Shown piece by piece: positions 44,342 through 53,643 of a stretch of DNA of 64,000 nt. The DNA is taken from positions 62,001 to 126,000 of the forward strand of contig NBOG01000009.1 of the NCBI GenBank assembly GCA_002104535.1. The letters are read 5' to 3'. How positions within the stretch are numbered: position 1 is the stretch's first letter; every line of letters begins with the position of its first letter. The translations under genes were made by a program, and so were the position numbers. The notes below the pieces were generated by a model. That model did not search any database and was not told where the DNA came from. It worked only from the letters and a program-made list of their open reading frames with translations. This DNA comes from Cognaticolwellia sediminilitoris (lineage in GTDB: Bacteria > Pseudomonadota > Gammaproteobacteria > Enterobacterales > Alteromonadaceae).

Positions 44342-44370
44342 AAAAAGCCTGCTAAATAGCAGGCTTTTTT
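44342..44370. terminator. Bidirectional terminator
   Basis: Perfect 12-bp stem AAAAAGCCTGCT/AGCAGGCTTTTT with AAAT loop between the convergent stops of the CJM1_0395-type gene and pyrE. Confidence 0.9.
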
Positions 44371-44397
44371 GATTTCACATGCAAGATTATTTAAAGC

Positions 44398-45039
44398 TTA
44401 GATACCGAAATCTTCACGGTATTTTTTAATACTAGCTAAACTATCAGCCATATCAGGTTTTTCTTCTAAATAACTAATCAAATCAGCTAAAGTCACAATC
44501 GAGATAACTTTTGTATCGAAGTCACGCTCTACTTCTTGAATCGCTGAGAGTTGAGCTTGACCTCTTTCTTGTCTATCTAATGCGATAAGCACGCCTGACA
44601 ATTGTGCGCCATGGGCCTTAATAATTTCCATTGATTCACGAATTGCAGTACCGGCTGTGATCACATCATCAACCAGCATCACTTTACCTTCGAGTGCTGA
44701 ACCCACTAAGCTGCCACCTTCCCCGTGTTTTTTGGCTTCTTTGCGATTGAAGCAATATGGCATATCAATGTTATAAGTGTCAGACAATGCTACGGCGGTA
44801 GTGGTAGCAATTGGAATACCTTTGTAAGCAGGACCAAACAACAAATCAAATTCAATTTTTGAGTCTTGCAGTGCTGCAGCGTAATAGCGGCCTAGACGAG
44901 CTAAGTCACCACCGGTATTAAATAAACCGGCATTAAAAAAATAAGGACTTGTTCTGCCTGACTTTAAAGTGAATTCACCAAAGCGTAGGACTTGTTTCGA
45001 TAAAGCAAATTCGATAAATTCGCGTTGATAATCTTTCAT
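44398..45039 (-). CDS. pyrE: Orotate phosphoribosyltransferase
   Basis: A 213-residue enzyme from the ATG 45037-45039, which has AAGGA seven bases upstream and gives the exact E. coli PyrE length; a TTG two codons earlier is unlikely. [18 protein letters not shown] and the PRPP motif [18 protein letters not shown] (about 118-135) are diagnostic. It converts orotate and PRPP to OMP in pyrimidine synthesis. Lies 19 bp downstream of rph on the same strand, the standard rph-pyrE pair. Confidence 0.98.
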   Translation of the reverse strand: MKDYQREFIEFALSKQVLRFGEFTLKSGRTSPYFFNAGLFNTGGDLARLGRYYAAALQDSKIEFDLLFGPAYKGIPIATTTAVALSDTYNIDMPYCFNRKEAKKHGEGGSLVGSALEGKVMLVDDVITAGTAIRESMEIIKAHGAQLSGVLIALDRQERGQAQLSAIQEVERDFDTKVISIVTLADLISYLEEKPDMADSLASIKKYREDFGI

Positions 45040-45058
45040 AATCAATTCCTTACAAGGC

Positions 45059-45772
45059 TTAGTTCAAAGCGGTTTTTTGGATATCGAAAAGTTCGTTAAT
45101 GCTGTTTTTAGCGAGTGTTAGCATTTCTTGCATTTCGTCGAAGCTAAATGGTTCTTCTTCTGCAGTGCCTTGAACTTCAATTAATTTACCTGTTTCGGTC
45201 ATCACAACATTCATATCAGTATCAGCAGATGAATCTTCAAGGTAATCTAGATCAGAAACAGCTTCACCTTTGTACATGCCAACAGATACTGCAGCAATCA
45301 TGTGCTTTAGTGGATTGTTGTTAATAATGCCTTTAGCGCGCATATGATTTAAAGCATCAACTAAAGCGACACAAGCACCGGTGATCGACGCAGTACGAGT
45401 GCCACCGTCAGCTTGAATAACATCACAATCAACAGTAATCGTGTTTTCACCCAGTGCAACTAGGTCAACCGCGGCACGTAATGAACGAGCAATTAAGCGA
45501 GAAATTTCTAATGTACGGCCACTTTGCTTACCATTTGCAGCTTCGCGACGCATACGGGTATGGGTAGAGCGTGGTAACATGCCATATTCAGCTGTGATCC
45601 AACCTTTACCTTGGCCTTTTAAGAAACGTGGTACGCCAGTTTCAACCGTAGCAGTACAAATAACTTTGGTATCACCAAACTCTATCAGTACTGAACCTTC
45701 AGCATGAGCGGTAAATTGACGGGTAATGGTTACAGGACGAATTTGTCCTAAAGTTCTGCCGCTTGGACGCAT
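45059..45772 (-). CDS. rph: Ribonuclease PH
   Basis: A 237-residue phosphorolytic 3'-to-5' exoribonuclease, recognisable from [20 protein letters not shown] at the N-terminus, [13 protein letters not shown]-type loop ([14 protein letters not shown], about 79-92), [19 protein letters not shown] and [15 protein letters not shown]. It trims tRNA 3' ends using phosphate. Full length without the frameshift known in E. coli K-12. Co-directional with pyrE. In E. coli yicC is its direct divergent neighbour; here three genes separate them. Confidence 0.98.
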   Translation of the reverse strand: MRPSGRTLGQIRPVTITRQFTAHAEGSVLIEFGDTKVICTATVETGVPRFLKGQGKGWITAEYGMLPRSTHTRMRREAANGKQSGRTLEISRLIARSLRAAVDLVALGENTITVDCDVIQADGGTRTASITGACVALVDALNHMRAKGIINNNPLKHMIAAVSVGMYKGEAVSDLDYLEDSSADTDMNVVMTETGKLIEVQGTAEEEPFSFDEMQEMLTLAKNSINELFDIQKTALN

Positions 45773-45950
45773 GTTTATTTCCTATCGTTGTATAATTGCT
45801 GCGCATTATAATCGTTCGGGTATCATTTTGACATAATGACGCTATAAGTATTTTGAAATATAGTTAATTAATATAAGGTCAATGTATTAGAACGGGAATT
45901 ACGTGTTTAATATTATTTTTCCCCGAATGTCAGCAAAATAGAGAAAATAT

Positions 45951-46487
45951 ATGAAATTTCAGCTGTTTATCGTTTTAATTATGGCTAGTTTACATCTTCC
46001 TAGCTTCGCGCTTGCACAGCAGGCTGCAACAAGCGAAACAAAACCGTTACCTTTATACAGTAAAGTTTATGATGATAAACGCGACCCGTTTAAAGATGCG
46101 CAAGCTGCTATTAACCTAGCGCAAGCAACTAATCGAAATGTTTTGATCGAAATTGGAGGGAATTGGTGTACTTGGTGTCATAAAATGGATGCCTTTTTAG
46201 CGAAAAATCCGAAAGTTTATCAAACGTTACATGACAATTATGTGCTGCTTAAAATCAATGTGAGTGACAGTAATGACAATGAAGATTTTATGAAGTCGTT
46301 ACCGCCTGTGCTGGGCTACCCACACATGTATATTTCAACTAGTTCAGGGCAGATGTTATTATCAAAAGATACCGCGGAATTACTCGATAATTTAGAGTAT
46401 TCAGTTGAGCATTGGCTAGCATTTTTAGCAAAATGGCAGGTAAAAAATAACAAGGAAAATAGCAATGTTACGCTCGCAGAAGACTAA
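45951..46487 (+). CDS. Exported thioredoxin-like protein
   Basis: A 178-residue protein with a signal peptide (1-22, ending ALA) and a thioredoxin-fold domain with the active site CTWC (Cys73, Cys76) in EIGGNWCTWCHKMD, like DUF255/thioredoxin_7 proteins. The cis-Pro loop is GYPHMYI. It should act as a periplasmic thiol-disulfide protein. Its end overlaps the start of the following subunit-3 gene by 23 bp, which ties it to that cassette; it may keep a Cys-containing partner reduced or help its assembly. Confidence 0.82.
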   Translation: MKFQLFIVLIMASLHLPSFALAQQAATSETKPLPLYSKVYDDKRDPFKDAQAAINLAQATNRNVLIEIGGNWCTWCHKMDAFLAKNPKVYQTLHDNYVLLKINVSDSNDNEDFMKSLPPVLGYPHMYISTSSGQMLLSKDTAELLDNLEYSVEHWLAFLAKWQVKNNKENSNVTLAED

Positions 46488-47235
46488 AGTCGTTAGGCGC
46501 AAAAAAGGCGTCAGTAAGCCATTATGCCAAATACAGTCATTCTTTGATGGAAGTTTCCAAACGCCATCATGGCTAAAAAAGAAAGTATCACGCCGAAGCG
46601 CGTTAAAGTCTGCTGCAGGCGCTACTATGGTTGCAGCATTACCGATGCGCAGTTGGTCAGCTGATAGTAACGATAAGTTCATTAGTGCACTGCAGACTAA
46701 TCCTTGGTTAACACTTGATAGTGTACTTAAGCATTTATTGCCTGAGTCCCCAACTGGCCCAAGCGCAGAAGATATTAAAGTGACACAGTATTTATATAAT
46801 GTGGTATTTGAACAACCGACAGATGAAGCTGAAATTGAGTTTATCTATAAAGGCGTTGGTTGGTTAAATGGCTTTAGTACTAGTCAGTTAAATAAAAACT
46901 TTGTTAGTTTAACTTTTGATGAAAAAGAAAAAATTCTCAAAGCCATTAGTCAATCTAGGGCAGGCGAGAATTGGTTAAGTAATTTAGTCGGATATATTTT
47001 TGAAGCTATGCTGTCTCCACCTAGTTATGGCGGTAATCCTGATGGTATAGGCTGGCAGTGGTTAGAGCATCACGCAGGCTTTCCATTACCTCCAGCAGGC
47101 AAACGTTTTTACGAATTACCCGGCCAAGCAGTCAGCACTTTACACGATACAAAGCCAACTGAAGAAAATGACGGCACAACAGTTGTCAGTCATCAGCAAT
47201 ATGTCCGTAAGCAAATAGGAACTCGAAAAGCATGA
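46465..47235 (+). CDS. Tat-exported gluconate 2-dehydrogenase subunit 3-like protein
   Basis: A 256-residue protein with a 40-residue leader then a twin-arginine motif SRRSALKSA (Arg43-Arg44) and hydrophobic stretch, as in Tat signals. The mature part (DSVLKHLLPESPTGPSAEDI, LNGFSTSQLNKNF) fits the small subunit-3 family of membrane sugar dehydrogenases. It overlaps the GMC gene by 4 bp (ATGA), and probably carries the unsigned flavoprotein through the Tat pore as in related dehydrogenases. The 23-bp overlap with the thioredoxin gene suggests coupled translation. Confidence 0.8.
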   Translation: MLRSQKTKVVRRKKGVSKPLCQIQSFFDGSFQTPSWLKKKVSRRSALKSAAGATMVAALPMRSWSADSNDKFISALQTNPWLTLDSVLKHLLPESPTGPSAEDIKVTQYLYNVVFEQPTDEAEIEFIYKGVGWLNGFSTSQLNKNFVSLTFDEKEKILKAISQSRAGENWLSNLVGYIFEAMLSPPSYGGNPDGIGWQWLEHHAGFPLPPAGKRFYELPGQAVSTLHDTKPTEENDGTTVVSHQQYVRKQIGTRKA

Positions 47236-48956
47236 AATATGATATTTGCATAGTGGGCAGTGGTGCTGGCGCGTCTCCAGTCGCATATACCTTAGCCAAA
47301 GCCGGCGCTAAAGTTTTAGTGCTCGAAAAAGGTGCGTGGCTAACCGAGAAAGAATTTTATAAAGATGAATTAGCCATTAGTTTGCGCGATGTTTACAACC
47401 CAAAACTTGAAGACGAACAGCACGTTATTGAAGAAGAGTATGAAACCGATGCAGGCGAAAGTTTTTGGCAAGGTGAAGCAACAAGCGAGTCAGGTTGGAG
47501 CTTTTGGAACGGTACAGTTGTTGGCGGCTCATCTAACTTTATGAGCGGTTATTTTCATCGTTTAAAGCCGGTAGATTTTCGTTTAAAAACTGAGTTTGGT
47601 GCCATTAAAGGCGCTAATGTTGAAGATTGGCCACTGAGTTACGATGAACTCGAACCTTATTATGCGCTTGTTGAAAAAGTAGTGGGCGTATCTGGACGAG
47701 CAACAGTGCACCCTCATCAAGAACCCCGTTCAACAGATTTTCCTTATCCACCGGTTGCAGAACATAGTATTTCATCATGGATAGATGAAAGTGCAGAAAA
47801 AATTGGTTACCACGCAGTGCCTGTGCCACGTGCAATATTGTCTCAACCGGCAATGGGCAGGAACAGTTGTGAATACTCCGGTTACTGTAGCAGTTATGGT
47901 TGTTCTTCAGGGGCAAAAGGCAGTGGCCGTGCAGCATTGCTTAATCATGCAGTTGCAACAGGGAACTGTACAATAACACCGCATGCGAAAGTTTATAAAA
48001 TTGACACTGACAGCCAAGGTGAAATATCTGGCGTACATTATTACGATAAAGCCGGCCGTAAAAAAACAGTGCAAGCTAAGTATTATGTTGTGGCGTGCCA
48101 AGCGGTAGAAACCTCGCGTTTATTGTTGGCGTCAAAAGGGGAGAAATTTCCTCATGGTATCGCTAATAACTCAGGCCAGGTTGGTAAAAACTTAATTTTC
48201 AGTGGTGGCGGTACGGGTCGTGGTGATTTCTTTTATCAAGATTTAACAAAAGAAAAACAAGCACAACTAAAGCAAGTTGGGCCTTTTATAAATCGGGCTT
48301 TACAGGACTGGTATCAGATTGACGATAAAGCTTTCACGGGCGTTAATCGTGATGGTAAAGCAAAAGGCGGCACCATCGACTTTTTGTTTTATCAAAATCC
48401 GATAGCTCGAGCTCAAAGCACAAAGTGGCAATTCGATGAAAGCCAAAACAGTGAGCAGTTAGTGTGGGGTGAAGCACTAAAGCAGAGTATGAAAACAGAA
48501 TTTACTACTTATAAAACCTTACGATTTGAAGTGTTCAACGATTGGTTACCAACGGATAATTGCTTTGTCAGCTTAGACGACGAAGTCACGGATAAATGGG
48601 GCGACCCGGTGGCAAAAATCCGCATTGGCGCACATAATCATGACTTAGATGTCGGTGAGTATTTAGCTGAAAAAGCGGAAAAATTACTGGTAGAAATGGG
48701 CGCAAGCAACGTTAGGTCATCAATCAGTAGTGCACCAGCATCAAACTTAATGGCCGGCGGCTGTCGATTTGGTAATGACCCGAAAACTTCAGTGTTGAAT
48801 AAAAACTGCCAAGCACATGAAGTGGATAATTTATTTGTTACAGATGCGTCATTTATGCCGACCGGTGGCAGCGTACCTTATACATTTACCATTTACGCGA
48901 ATTCGTTTCGTGTTGCTGATCACATAAAAGAGCGTTGGCAAAAAAGTATCAGCTAA
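47232..48956 (+). CDS. GMC-family FAD oxidoreductase
   Basis: A 574-residue flavoprotein. The N-terminal dinucleotide fold is CIVGSGAGASPVAYTLAKAG then VLVLEKG. GGSSNFMSGYFHR near 97-109 is the second FAD contact, and the C-terminus has MAGGCRFGNDPKTSV and NLFVTDASFMPTGG as in sugar/alcohol dehydrogenases. A CEYSGYCSSYGCSSGAKGS Cys-rich segment at 214-232 is conserved in the glucose/fructose dehydrogenase branch. No signal of its own, consistent with hitch-hiking on the Tat-exported partner. A cytochrome c subunit, usual in gluconate-type enzymes, is missing next to it. Substrate unknown. Confidence 0.88.
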   Translation: MKYDICIVGSGAGASPVAYTLAKAGAKVLVLEKGAWLTEKEFYKDELAISLRDVYNPKLEDEQHVIEEEYETDAGESFWQGEATSESGWSFWNGTVVGGSSNFMSGYFHRLKPVDFRLKTEFGAIKGANVEDWPLSYDELEPYYALVEKVVGVSGRATVHPHQEPRSTDFPYPPVAEHSISSWIDESAEKIGYHAVPVPRAILSQPAMGRNSCEYSGYCSSYGCSSGAKGSGRAALLNHAVATGNCTITPHAKVYKIDTDSQGEISGVHYYDKAGRKKTVQAKYYVVACQAVETSRLLLASKGEKFPHGIANNSGQVGKNLIFSGGGTGRGDFFYQDLTKEKQAQLKQVGPFINRALQDWYQIDDKAFTGVNRDGKAKGGTIDFLFYQNPIARAQSTKWQFDESQNSEQLVWGEALKQSMKTEFTTYKTLRFEVFNDWLPTDNCFVSLDDEVTDKWGDPVAKIRIGAHNHDLDVGEYLAEKAEKLLVEMGASNVRSSISSAPASNLMAGGCRFGNDPKTSVLNKNCQAHEVDNLFVTDASFMPTGGSVPYTFTIYANSFRVADHIKERWQKSIS

Positions 48957-49073
48957 AATTATTAATATTGTACGCGGCGATAAATACTGGCTTCAGCTTT
49001 GATTGCAGTAGATACCTGATCTCAGCTAGGGCATAATCTTAGATAATTACCATATTAAATGTTAGGAAATTCA

Positions 49074-49937
49074 ATGATCCATAGTATGACAGCGTTCGCA
49101 CGCCATGAAATTAAAGGCGATTGGGGCAATGCAGTGTGGGAAATTCGCAGTGTTAATCAACGTTTCCTAGAAACATATTTTCGTTTGCCTGAACAATTTA
49201 GAAGTATAGAGCCTGTTTTACGTGAGCGATTTCGCAAGCAATTAAATCGCGGAAAAGTTGAATGCAATTTACGTTTTAATGCTAATCCTGCAGCAAAAAG
49301 TAATATCACTTTAAATAAAGAATTAGCCGAAGAACTCATACTGCACGCCAACACTATTGCCAGCTTAGCAACCAATTCAGCGGTAAACCCGGTAGAAATT
49401 ATGCGCTGGCCAGGTGTAATGGAAACTGAAGAAGATGACATGAGCATCATTCAAGCAGAAATATTAGCAGGCTTTGACCAAGCGCTAAAAGAGTTTATTG
49501 TTGCCCGCACCGATGAAGGTGAAAACATGAAAGCTCTTATAGAACAACGCTTAGACGGTATAGTTGAGCAAGCTGATATTGTTAAAGGTCATATGCCAGA
49601 AATCATTGCATGGCAACGTAAGCGTATTACCGACAAATTTGCCGATGCCAACATTGAGCTTGAATCAACACGCGTTGAACAAGAACTAGTGTTACTAGCG
49701 CAAAAAATGGACGTGGACGAAGAAATCGATCGTCTATTTAGTCACGTTAAAGAAACCCGCAGTATTTTGAAAAAAGGTGGTGCACAAGGTCGCCGCTTAG
49801 ATTTTATGATGCAAGAGTTTAACCGTGAAGCAAACACCTTAGGCTCGAAATCTATCAATGCCGATATCACCAACTCAGCAGTTGAGTTGAAAGTGTTAAT
49901 TGAACAAATGCGTGAGCAGATCCAGAATATAGAATAA
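49074..49937 (+). CDS. yicC: YicC-family endoribonuclease
   Basis: 287 residues from the ATG at 49074, preceded by AGGA six bases upstream; this equals E. coli YicC, while an ATG five codons earlier is less likely. IHSMTAFARHEIKGDWGNAV, SVNQRFLETYFRLPEQFR and the C-terminal FMMQEFNREANTLGSKS are diagnostic (DUF1732 at the end). YicC is an RNase involved in turnover of small RNAs such as RyhB. It faces away from rph but is separated from it by the GMC cassette. Confidence 0.96.
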   Translation: MIHSMTAFARHEIKGDWGNAVWEIRSVNQRFLETYFRLPEQFRSIEPVLRERFRKQLNRGKVECNLRFNANPAAKSNITLNKELAEELILHANTIASLATNSAVNPVEIMRWPGVMETEEDDMSIIQAEILAGFDQALKEFIVARTDEGENMKALIEQRLDGIVEQADIVKGHMPEIIAWQRKRITDKFADANIELESTRVEQELVLLAQKMDVDEEIDRLFSHVKETRSILKKGGAQGRRLDFMMQEFNREANTLGSKSINADITNSAVELKVLIEQMREQIQNIE

Positions 49938-49971
49938 ATCTTAACCGAAACCCTCCCATTAAGTTATATTT

Positions 49972-49996
49972 AGCCCTAATTTATTAGGGCTTTTTA
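49972..49996 (+). terminator. yicC terminator
   Basis: Perfect 8-bp stem AGCCCTAA/TTAGGGCT with TTTA loop then five T, 35 bp past the yicC stop and before the convergent DUF1294 gene. Confidence 0.85.
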
Positions 49997-50021
49997 ATGT
50001 CTGTTAATTTTCTAAAACTAA

Positions 50022-50609
50022 CTAGCCCAGCATATTTGTTGAAAGTAACCACAGTAGTACGGCTAAATTGATGAAGACTGTTAGCCAAAAGATATTCCTG
50101 AACGGTTGTTTTTTAGACTTATGTCGAAGTAGTTGCTGTGCTAGAGCTGCGCCTGGCCAACCGCCAAGTAAAGCAAGTAAGTGGAGAGAGCTTTCTGGTG
50201 TGCGTTGAGCTTCTCGCTTAGCTTTAGCTTTATCAAATGCATAAACTAGAAAGGTGATAACGCTTAAAGCAAAATAGAAATAGATAAAGGCGATAGGTAG
50301 ATTACCGGCTAAAAATGCGAGGGTGATGGCAGTTAAAAATAACGTAGATAGATATATAGAGAACATGCTGACTTTTTTCGCTTGTTTTTTGGCTACCTTT
50401 TCACCGGGGAAAGTTGCCTTGGCAGCGCAGTATCTGCCTTGTTTATCTTTGCTGATCGAAAAAGTTATAACGTCGTTAACTTTCGGCTCTCTATTGCGAT
50501 TTATGAAGGCCGATTTGTGAATGAAAACTTGATTGCCACCGTTATTTTGCACAATAAAGCCAAAAGCTTTATCAGGATGCCAACTTATTAACTTTCCCTT
50601 AAAACGCAT
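50022..50609 (-). CDS. Cold-shock domain plus DUF1294 membrane protein
   Basis: A 195-residue protein with an N-terminal cold-shock (OB-fold) domain, residues 2-65: GKLISWHPDKAFGFIV (RNP1-like) and VFIHKSAFI (RNP2). Then come membrane segments from about 80 and a DUF1294 domain (YAFDKAKAKREAQRTPESSL, LHLLALLGGWPGA). The fused arrangement is common in proteobacteria; it probably binds RNA or single-stranded DNA near the membrane. Function undefined. Stands alone, convergent with yicC. Confidence 0.88.
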   Translation of the reverse strand: MRFKGKLISWHPDKAFGFIVQNNGGNQVFIHKSAFINRNREPKVNDVITFSISKDKQGRYCAAKATFPGEKVAKKQAKKVSMFSIYLSTLFLTAITLAFLAGNLPIAFIYFYFALSVITFLVYAFDKAKAKREAQRTPESSLHLLALLGGWPGAALAQQLLRHKSKKQPFRNIFWLTVFINLAVLLWLLSTNMLG

Positions 50610-50785
50610 TTATTGTCTCCTTACTCATTGCCATCTTCCATGATGATTTTTAGTGAATTGACATTCAATATCTCATAACACCACGTTAGTCGCCATGTCG
50701 CTGGTCGTATATATAGCTTCACTGGTCTTTTTTACAACAGAGAGAGTTAACGTTTTTCATCACAGTAAACTTATTTACTAATTAT

Positions 50786-51190
50786 TTATTGTTGGTGGAC
50801 TAACCCTGTTTCGTCGTTTTCAAAGCCGTGGCAAATATAACCACTTAATCGACGCTTCTTCTTAGTCATATGATGGAAATGTTCATAGCCTATTGAAAAA
50901 GCGAAAGGGTTAGCGTTGTAGTCGGCATATGACTGGTCATTACCGTTTTGGGCTTCTCGAACGCCTGCGGCAAATGAACTTAGAAAGTCGTCACGGTTAT
51001 TCAGTAAAATAACCGTAGCGCCAGAGTTTGATTCAACAAGTTCAATGGCGCCAAGTTCAATATATTTATCAACGACAGTGTTATTGAAAAAACCACTGTA
51101 TTGTTCAGTTTCTACATCATAAGTAACGGCAGAATCATTTGTAGCTTCCATCAACGAAACAAATAATTCTCTGACTTTTTTTGAAATCAT
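50786..51190 (-). CDS. Protein of unknown function
   Basis: 134 residues from the ATG 51188-51190, which has AAGGAG five bases upstream; a GTG two codons earlier abuts the same site. A soluble acidic protein with a helical N-terminus and an aromatic/His-rich stretch (FAFSIGYEHFHHM) followed by a basic KKKRRL. No signal peptide or known motif. It lies between the DUF1294 gene and the site-2 protease gene on the same strand. I cannot assign a family. Confidence 0.55.
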   Translation of the reverse strand: MISKKVRELFVSLMEATNDSAVTYDVETEQYSGFFNNTVVDKYIELGAIELVESNSGATVILLNNRDDFLSSFAAGVREAQNGNDQSYADYNANPFAFSIGYEHFHHMTKKKRRLSGYICHGFENDETGLVHQQ

Positions 51191-51246
51191 CAGCACTCCT
51201 TTAAGTAATAAAGCTTTTAATCTATTGGCTATAAGTGAAGAATTAC

Positions 51247-52326
51247 TTAACTGCCTAATATTTTAAGTGGTAGCGATAAAGCGTCATTTCCAGTTTGGCC
51301 CACTAGCCAAATGATCGCGCTTAAACCACCGACCGTAACGATATACCACAATGCAGATACAATTTGCGCATAACGATTAAGCGGTAATAGTTCGCTTAAA
51401 TGTCGGCGTTTATATTCGAAGAATATTTCAATGCTACCAATAGCTAGTAAAAAGCCTAATAGCGCTAAACCAAAATGATAGCTGATATAAATACCGAATA
51501 CTGCGCCTAATATACAAACGAGAATACCGACTTTTGAATTAATGGAAAATGCGATGCTTTTAAGAATATGGCCACCGTCTAAAGGCAAGATAGGTAACAA
51601 GTTGAATAAGTTAAGAAGGGCATTAAATACTGCTAAACCGGCTAATATTTCAAGATCAGTTAGCCAATAACCAACTAAACATGCAATAGACAGTATTAAA
51701 CCAAAGAAAGGGCCCATTATCGAAATAAATACGTCTTGCCAGCGGGTATTTATTTTGTCATCGCTGAGTGCTAAACCCCCTACGAAGGGTATGAGGTATA
51801 TACCTTTAGTTTTTAAACCAAAATATTTCATCGCTCTAATATGACCATATTCATGAAAAACGAGGCAAAGAATAAGTGCTATGGCGAATTCAATAGAGAA
51901 CAGCCAGCTATAAGCCGCTAAGCTGCCGGCAGCAAAAAGTACTTTGATCACTTTTGCGCTTTTAAGTAGCTTTAAACCTAGGCCGGCCAAGCCGATAAAA
52001 CTAAATTTAATTGGCTGTTTTTTACCTTCAGTTATTTTTCGTTGTGCGATGTCTTGCTCATCAAGGCTGTCACTTTCAATGACTTGCTCATTAACTTGAA
52101 GTTGAAATTGCAGTTTAAATGGTTGCCATTGCAAATCACCATTGAGTTCAACGTTTATTTCACCTTGTTCACTTTGTAGGGTAAATTGATGTGAAAATGT
52201 TTCATTGTCAGCATTCGCATTGATTTGTGAAACACATTTATCGTCCCAAAAAAGCTCTTGCCAACCGGCCATTGAGCCCTCTAATCTTAGCTTTTTACCC
52301 AGACATTCTATTTCTAATAACTGCAC
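51247..52326 (-). CDS. Site-2-type (M50) membrane metalloprotease
   Basis: A 359-residue protein starting at GTG. Residues 1-100 are a soluble beta-rich domain unlike typical M50 proteins; the membrane part carries the zinc motif HEYGH (158-162) within a helix and the second motif NLLPILPLDGGH (about 242-253, Asp third ligand). This is the RseP/YwhC-like intramembrane protease layout without a PDZ domain. It may cut a membrane regulator, but no target is evident here. Downstream is the 134-residue gene, co-directional. Confidence 0.85.
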   Translation of the reverse strand: MQLLEIECLGKKLRLEGSMAGWQELFWDDKCVSQINANADNETFSHQFTLQSEQGEINVELNGDLQWQPFKLQFQLQVNEQVIESDSLDEQDIAQRKITEGKKQPIKFSFIGLAGLGLKLLKSAKVIKVLFAAGSLAAYSWLFSIEFAIALILCLVFHEYGHIRAMKYFGLKTKGIYLIPFVGGLALSDDKINTRWQDVFISIMGPFFGLILSIACLVGYWLTDLEILAGLAVFNALLNLFNLLPILPLDGGHILKSIAFSINSKVGILVCILGAVFGIYISYHFGLALLGFLLAIGSIEIFFEYKRRHLSELLPLNRYAQIVSALWYIVTVGGLSAIIWLVGQTGNDALSLPLKILGS

Positions 52327-52518
52327 TTTATTAACTCTACAATAAAACCTTGCCCGATTATCGCTATATTTAGATAAGCAGCAAGGTTTATCGAGATAAA
52401 TAATTCAAAAAAAGAAGTTAATGTAGGTAACGGTTAAGCTTTTTTAACGATGGCAGTGGCGTAGGTTTTATGATTGTCATACCATGGCATAACGTTTGTA
52501 TTAATTACCCTATTTATT

Positions 52519-53643
52519 ATGCGCATTTGGTTAACCTCTTTTATTTTCATCTTCGTCGCCAGTAATAGCTTTGCACAATCATCAGCAAAGTTATTTAAAC
52601 TTGATGCAACTCCAGCATTAGCCTCGATGACTGACTTTAAAGCCAGTGCATTATGTAATGTAGCTGAGCAAACTAAGCAGTATTTAAATAAATTTTCCAA
52701 TGACAAGTTTGCCGTACATGCGGGTACCGTTTTTGATGAGAGTGTAACGTTAAGTAAGGTTGAAAAAACCTTAGAATTTATTTGTAAAACTTACCGTGAA
52801 GATGTTCGAGCAAAGCGGGATAGTCGGTTGCATGATACGAAATTTGTAGTTGATAATTTTGATTTTTATCGTTGGACGCCTGATATTGAAACTGCGCAAG
52901 TAATTGCTAAAAAAAGTACTAATGCCAATAAAACGCGGATGTTAAATGCCATTCCGAGTGATCAAATATTTCTAACAAAATATTACACCAAATTATTAAC
53001 CGCCAGTGCAGTTAAAACACCCACCTATAATCAAGCGCTTTATGCTTTGCCATACGATGAAGCAGGCTTAACGTTAGACGAAGCGAATAATGACTTAAGC
53101 ATTACGCGTAATAAATATACCCGCCAAGACATAATTGCTGGAGTTTTAGAGCACAAAAAATTAGCTAAGCCGTTGATTTGGCTTACCGAGGAAGCGTTGC
53201 ACGATGTGTTATTGCAAGGTACCGGTGTGGTGGAGGTTGATGGCACTAGACGTTATTTTAATGTGCATCGCAACAATGGTATCGACTACGATTACGCGAT
53301 AGGTAAGCGTGAACAAGCGCGTTATTGGTATTTTGCAGAAGTGCCTAGCATTATGGGCTATGGCGAAACGCTTGAAAGTAAAATAGCTCTCTCGCCTCAC
53401 GTTTCTTTTGCAGGAAATGTGTCAGAGCTAGGCTTAGGTAAGTTGTTTATGGTCAGTTATCAGCAAGGTGATAATAAAATATCGCGTATGGGCGTATTGG
53501 CTGACCAAGGTGGTGCATTCGACAATAACTTATTTCAACTAGATTTATTAGTCGATAGCTATTTTGGCTGGCAAGATTACCATCAAGCCAATAAACACTT
53601 ACCGGATTACGCTAGTGCGTGGTTAATGTTAGTTAACCACTAA
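52519..53643 (+). CDS. Exported MltA/3D-domain-like protein
   Basis: 374 residues from the ATG at 52519, which starts a signal peptide (MRIWLTSFIFIFVASNSFA); an upstream in-frame TTG extends it without support. The middle reads YTRQDIIAGVLEHKKLAKPL, then DVLLQGTGVVEVDGTRRYFNV with HRNNG, resembling the MltA lytic transglycosylase order. The C-terminal MGVLADQGGAFDNNLFQLDL resembles the 3D-domain catalytic Asp segment. This suggests a divergent peptidoglycan-cleaving double-psi barrel enzyme. Homology is inferred by eye and remote. Its stop overlaps the convergent dehydratase gene. Confidence 0.5.
   Translation: MRIWLTSFIFIFVASNSFAQSSAKLFKLDATPALASMTDFKASALCNVAEQTKQYLNKFSNDKFAVHAGTVFDESVTLSKVEKTLEFICKTYREDVRAKRDSRLHDTKFVVDNFDFYRWTPDIETAQVIAKKSTNANKTRMLNAIPSDQIFLTKYYTKLLTASAVKTPTYNQALYALPYDEAGLTLDEANNDLSITRNKYTRQDIIAGVLEHKKLAKPLIWLTEEALHDVLLQGTGVVEVDGTRRYFNVHRNNGIDYDYAIGKREQARYWYFAEVPSIMGYGETLESKIALSPHVSFAGNVSELGLGKLFMVSYQQGDNKISRMGVLADQGGAFDNNLFQLDLLVDSYFGWQDYHQANKHLPDYASAWLMLVNH

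Noticed and set aside
50323-50591. Two plus-strand frames opposite the cold-shock/DUF1294 gene
   Set aside because: No ribosome binding site and fully contained in a gene with two recognisable domains.
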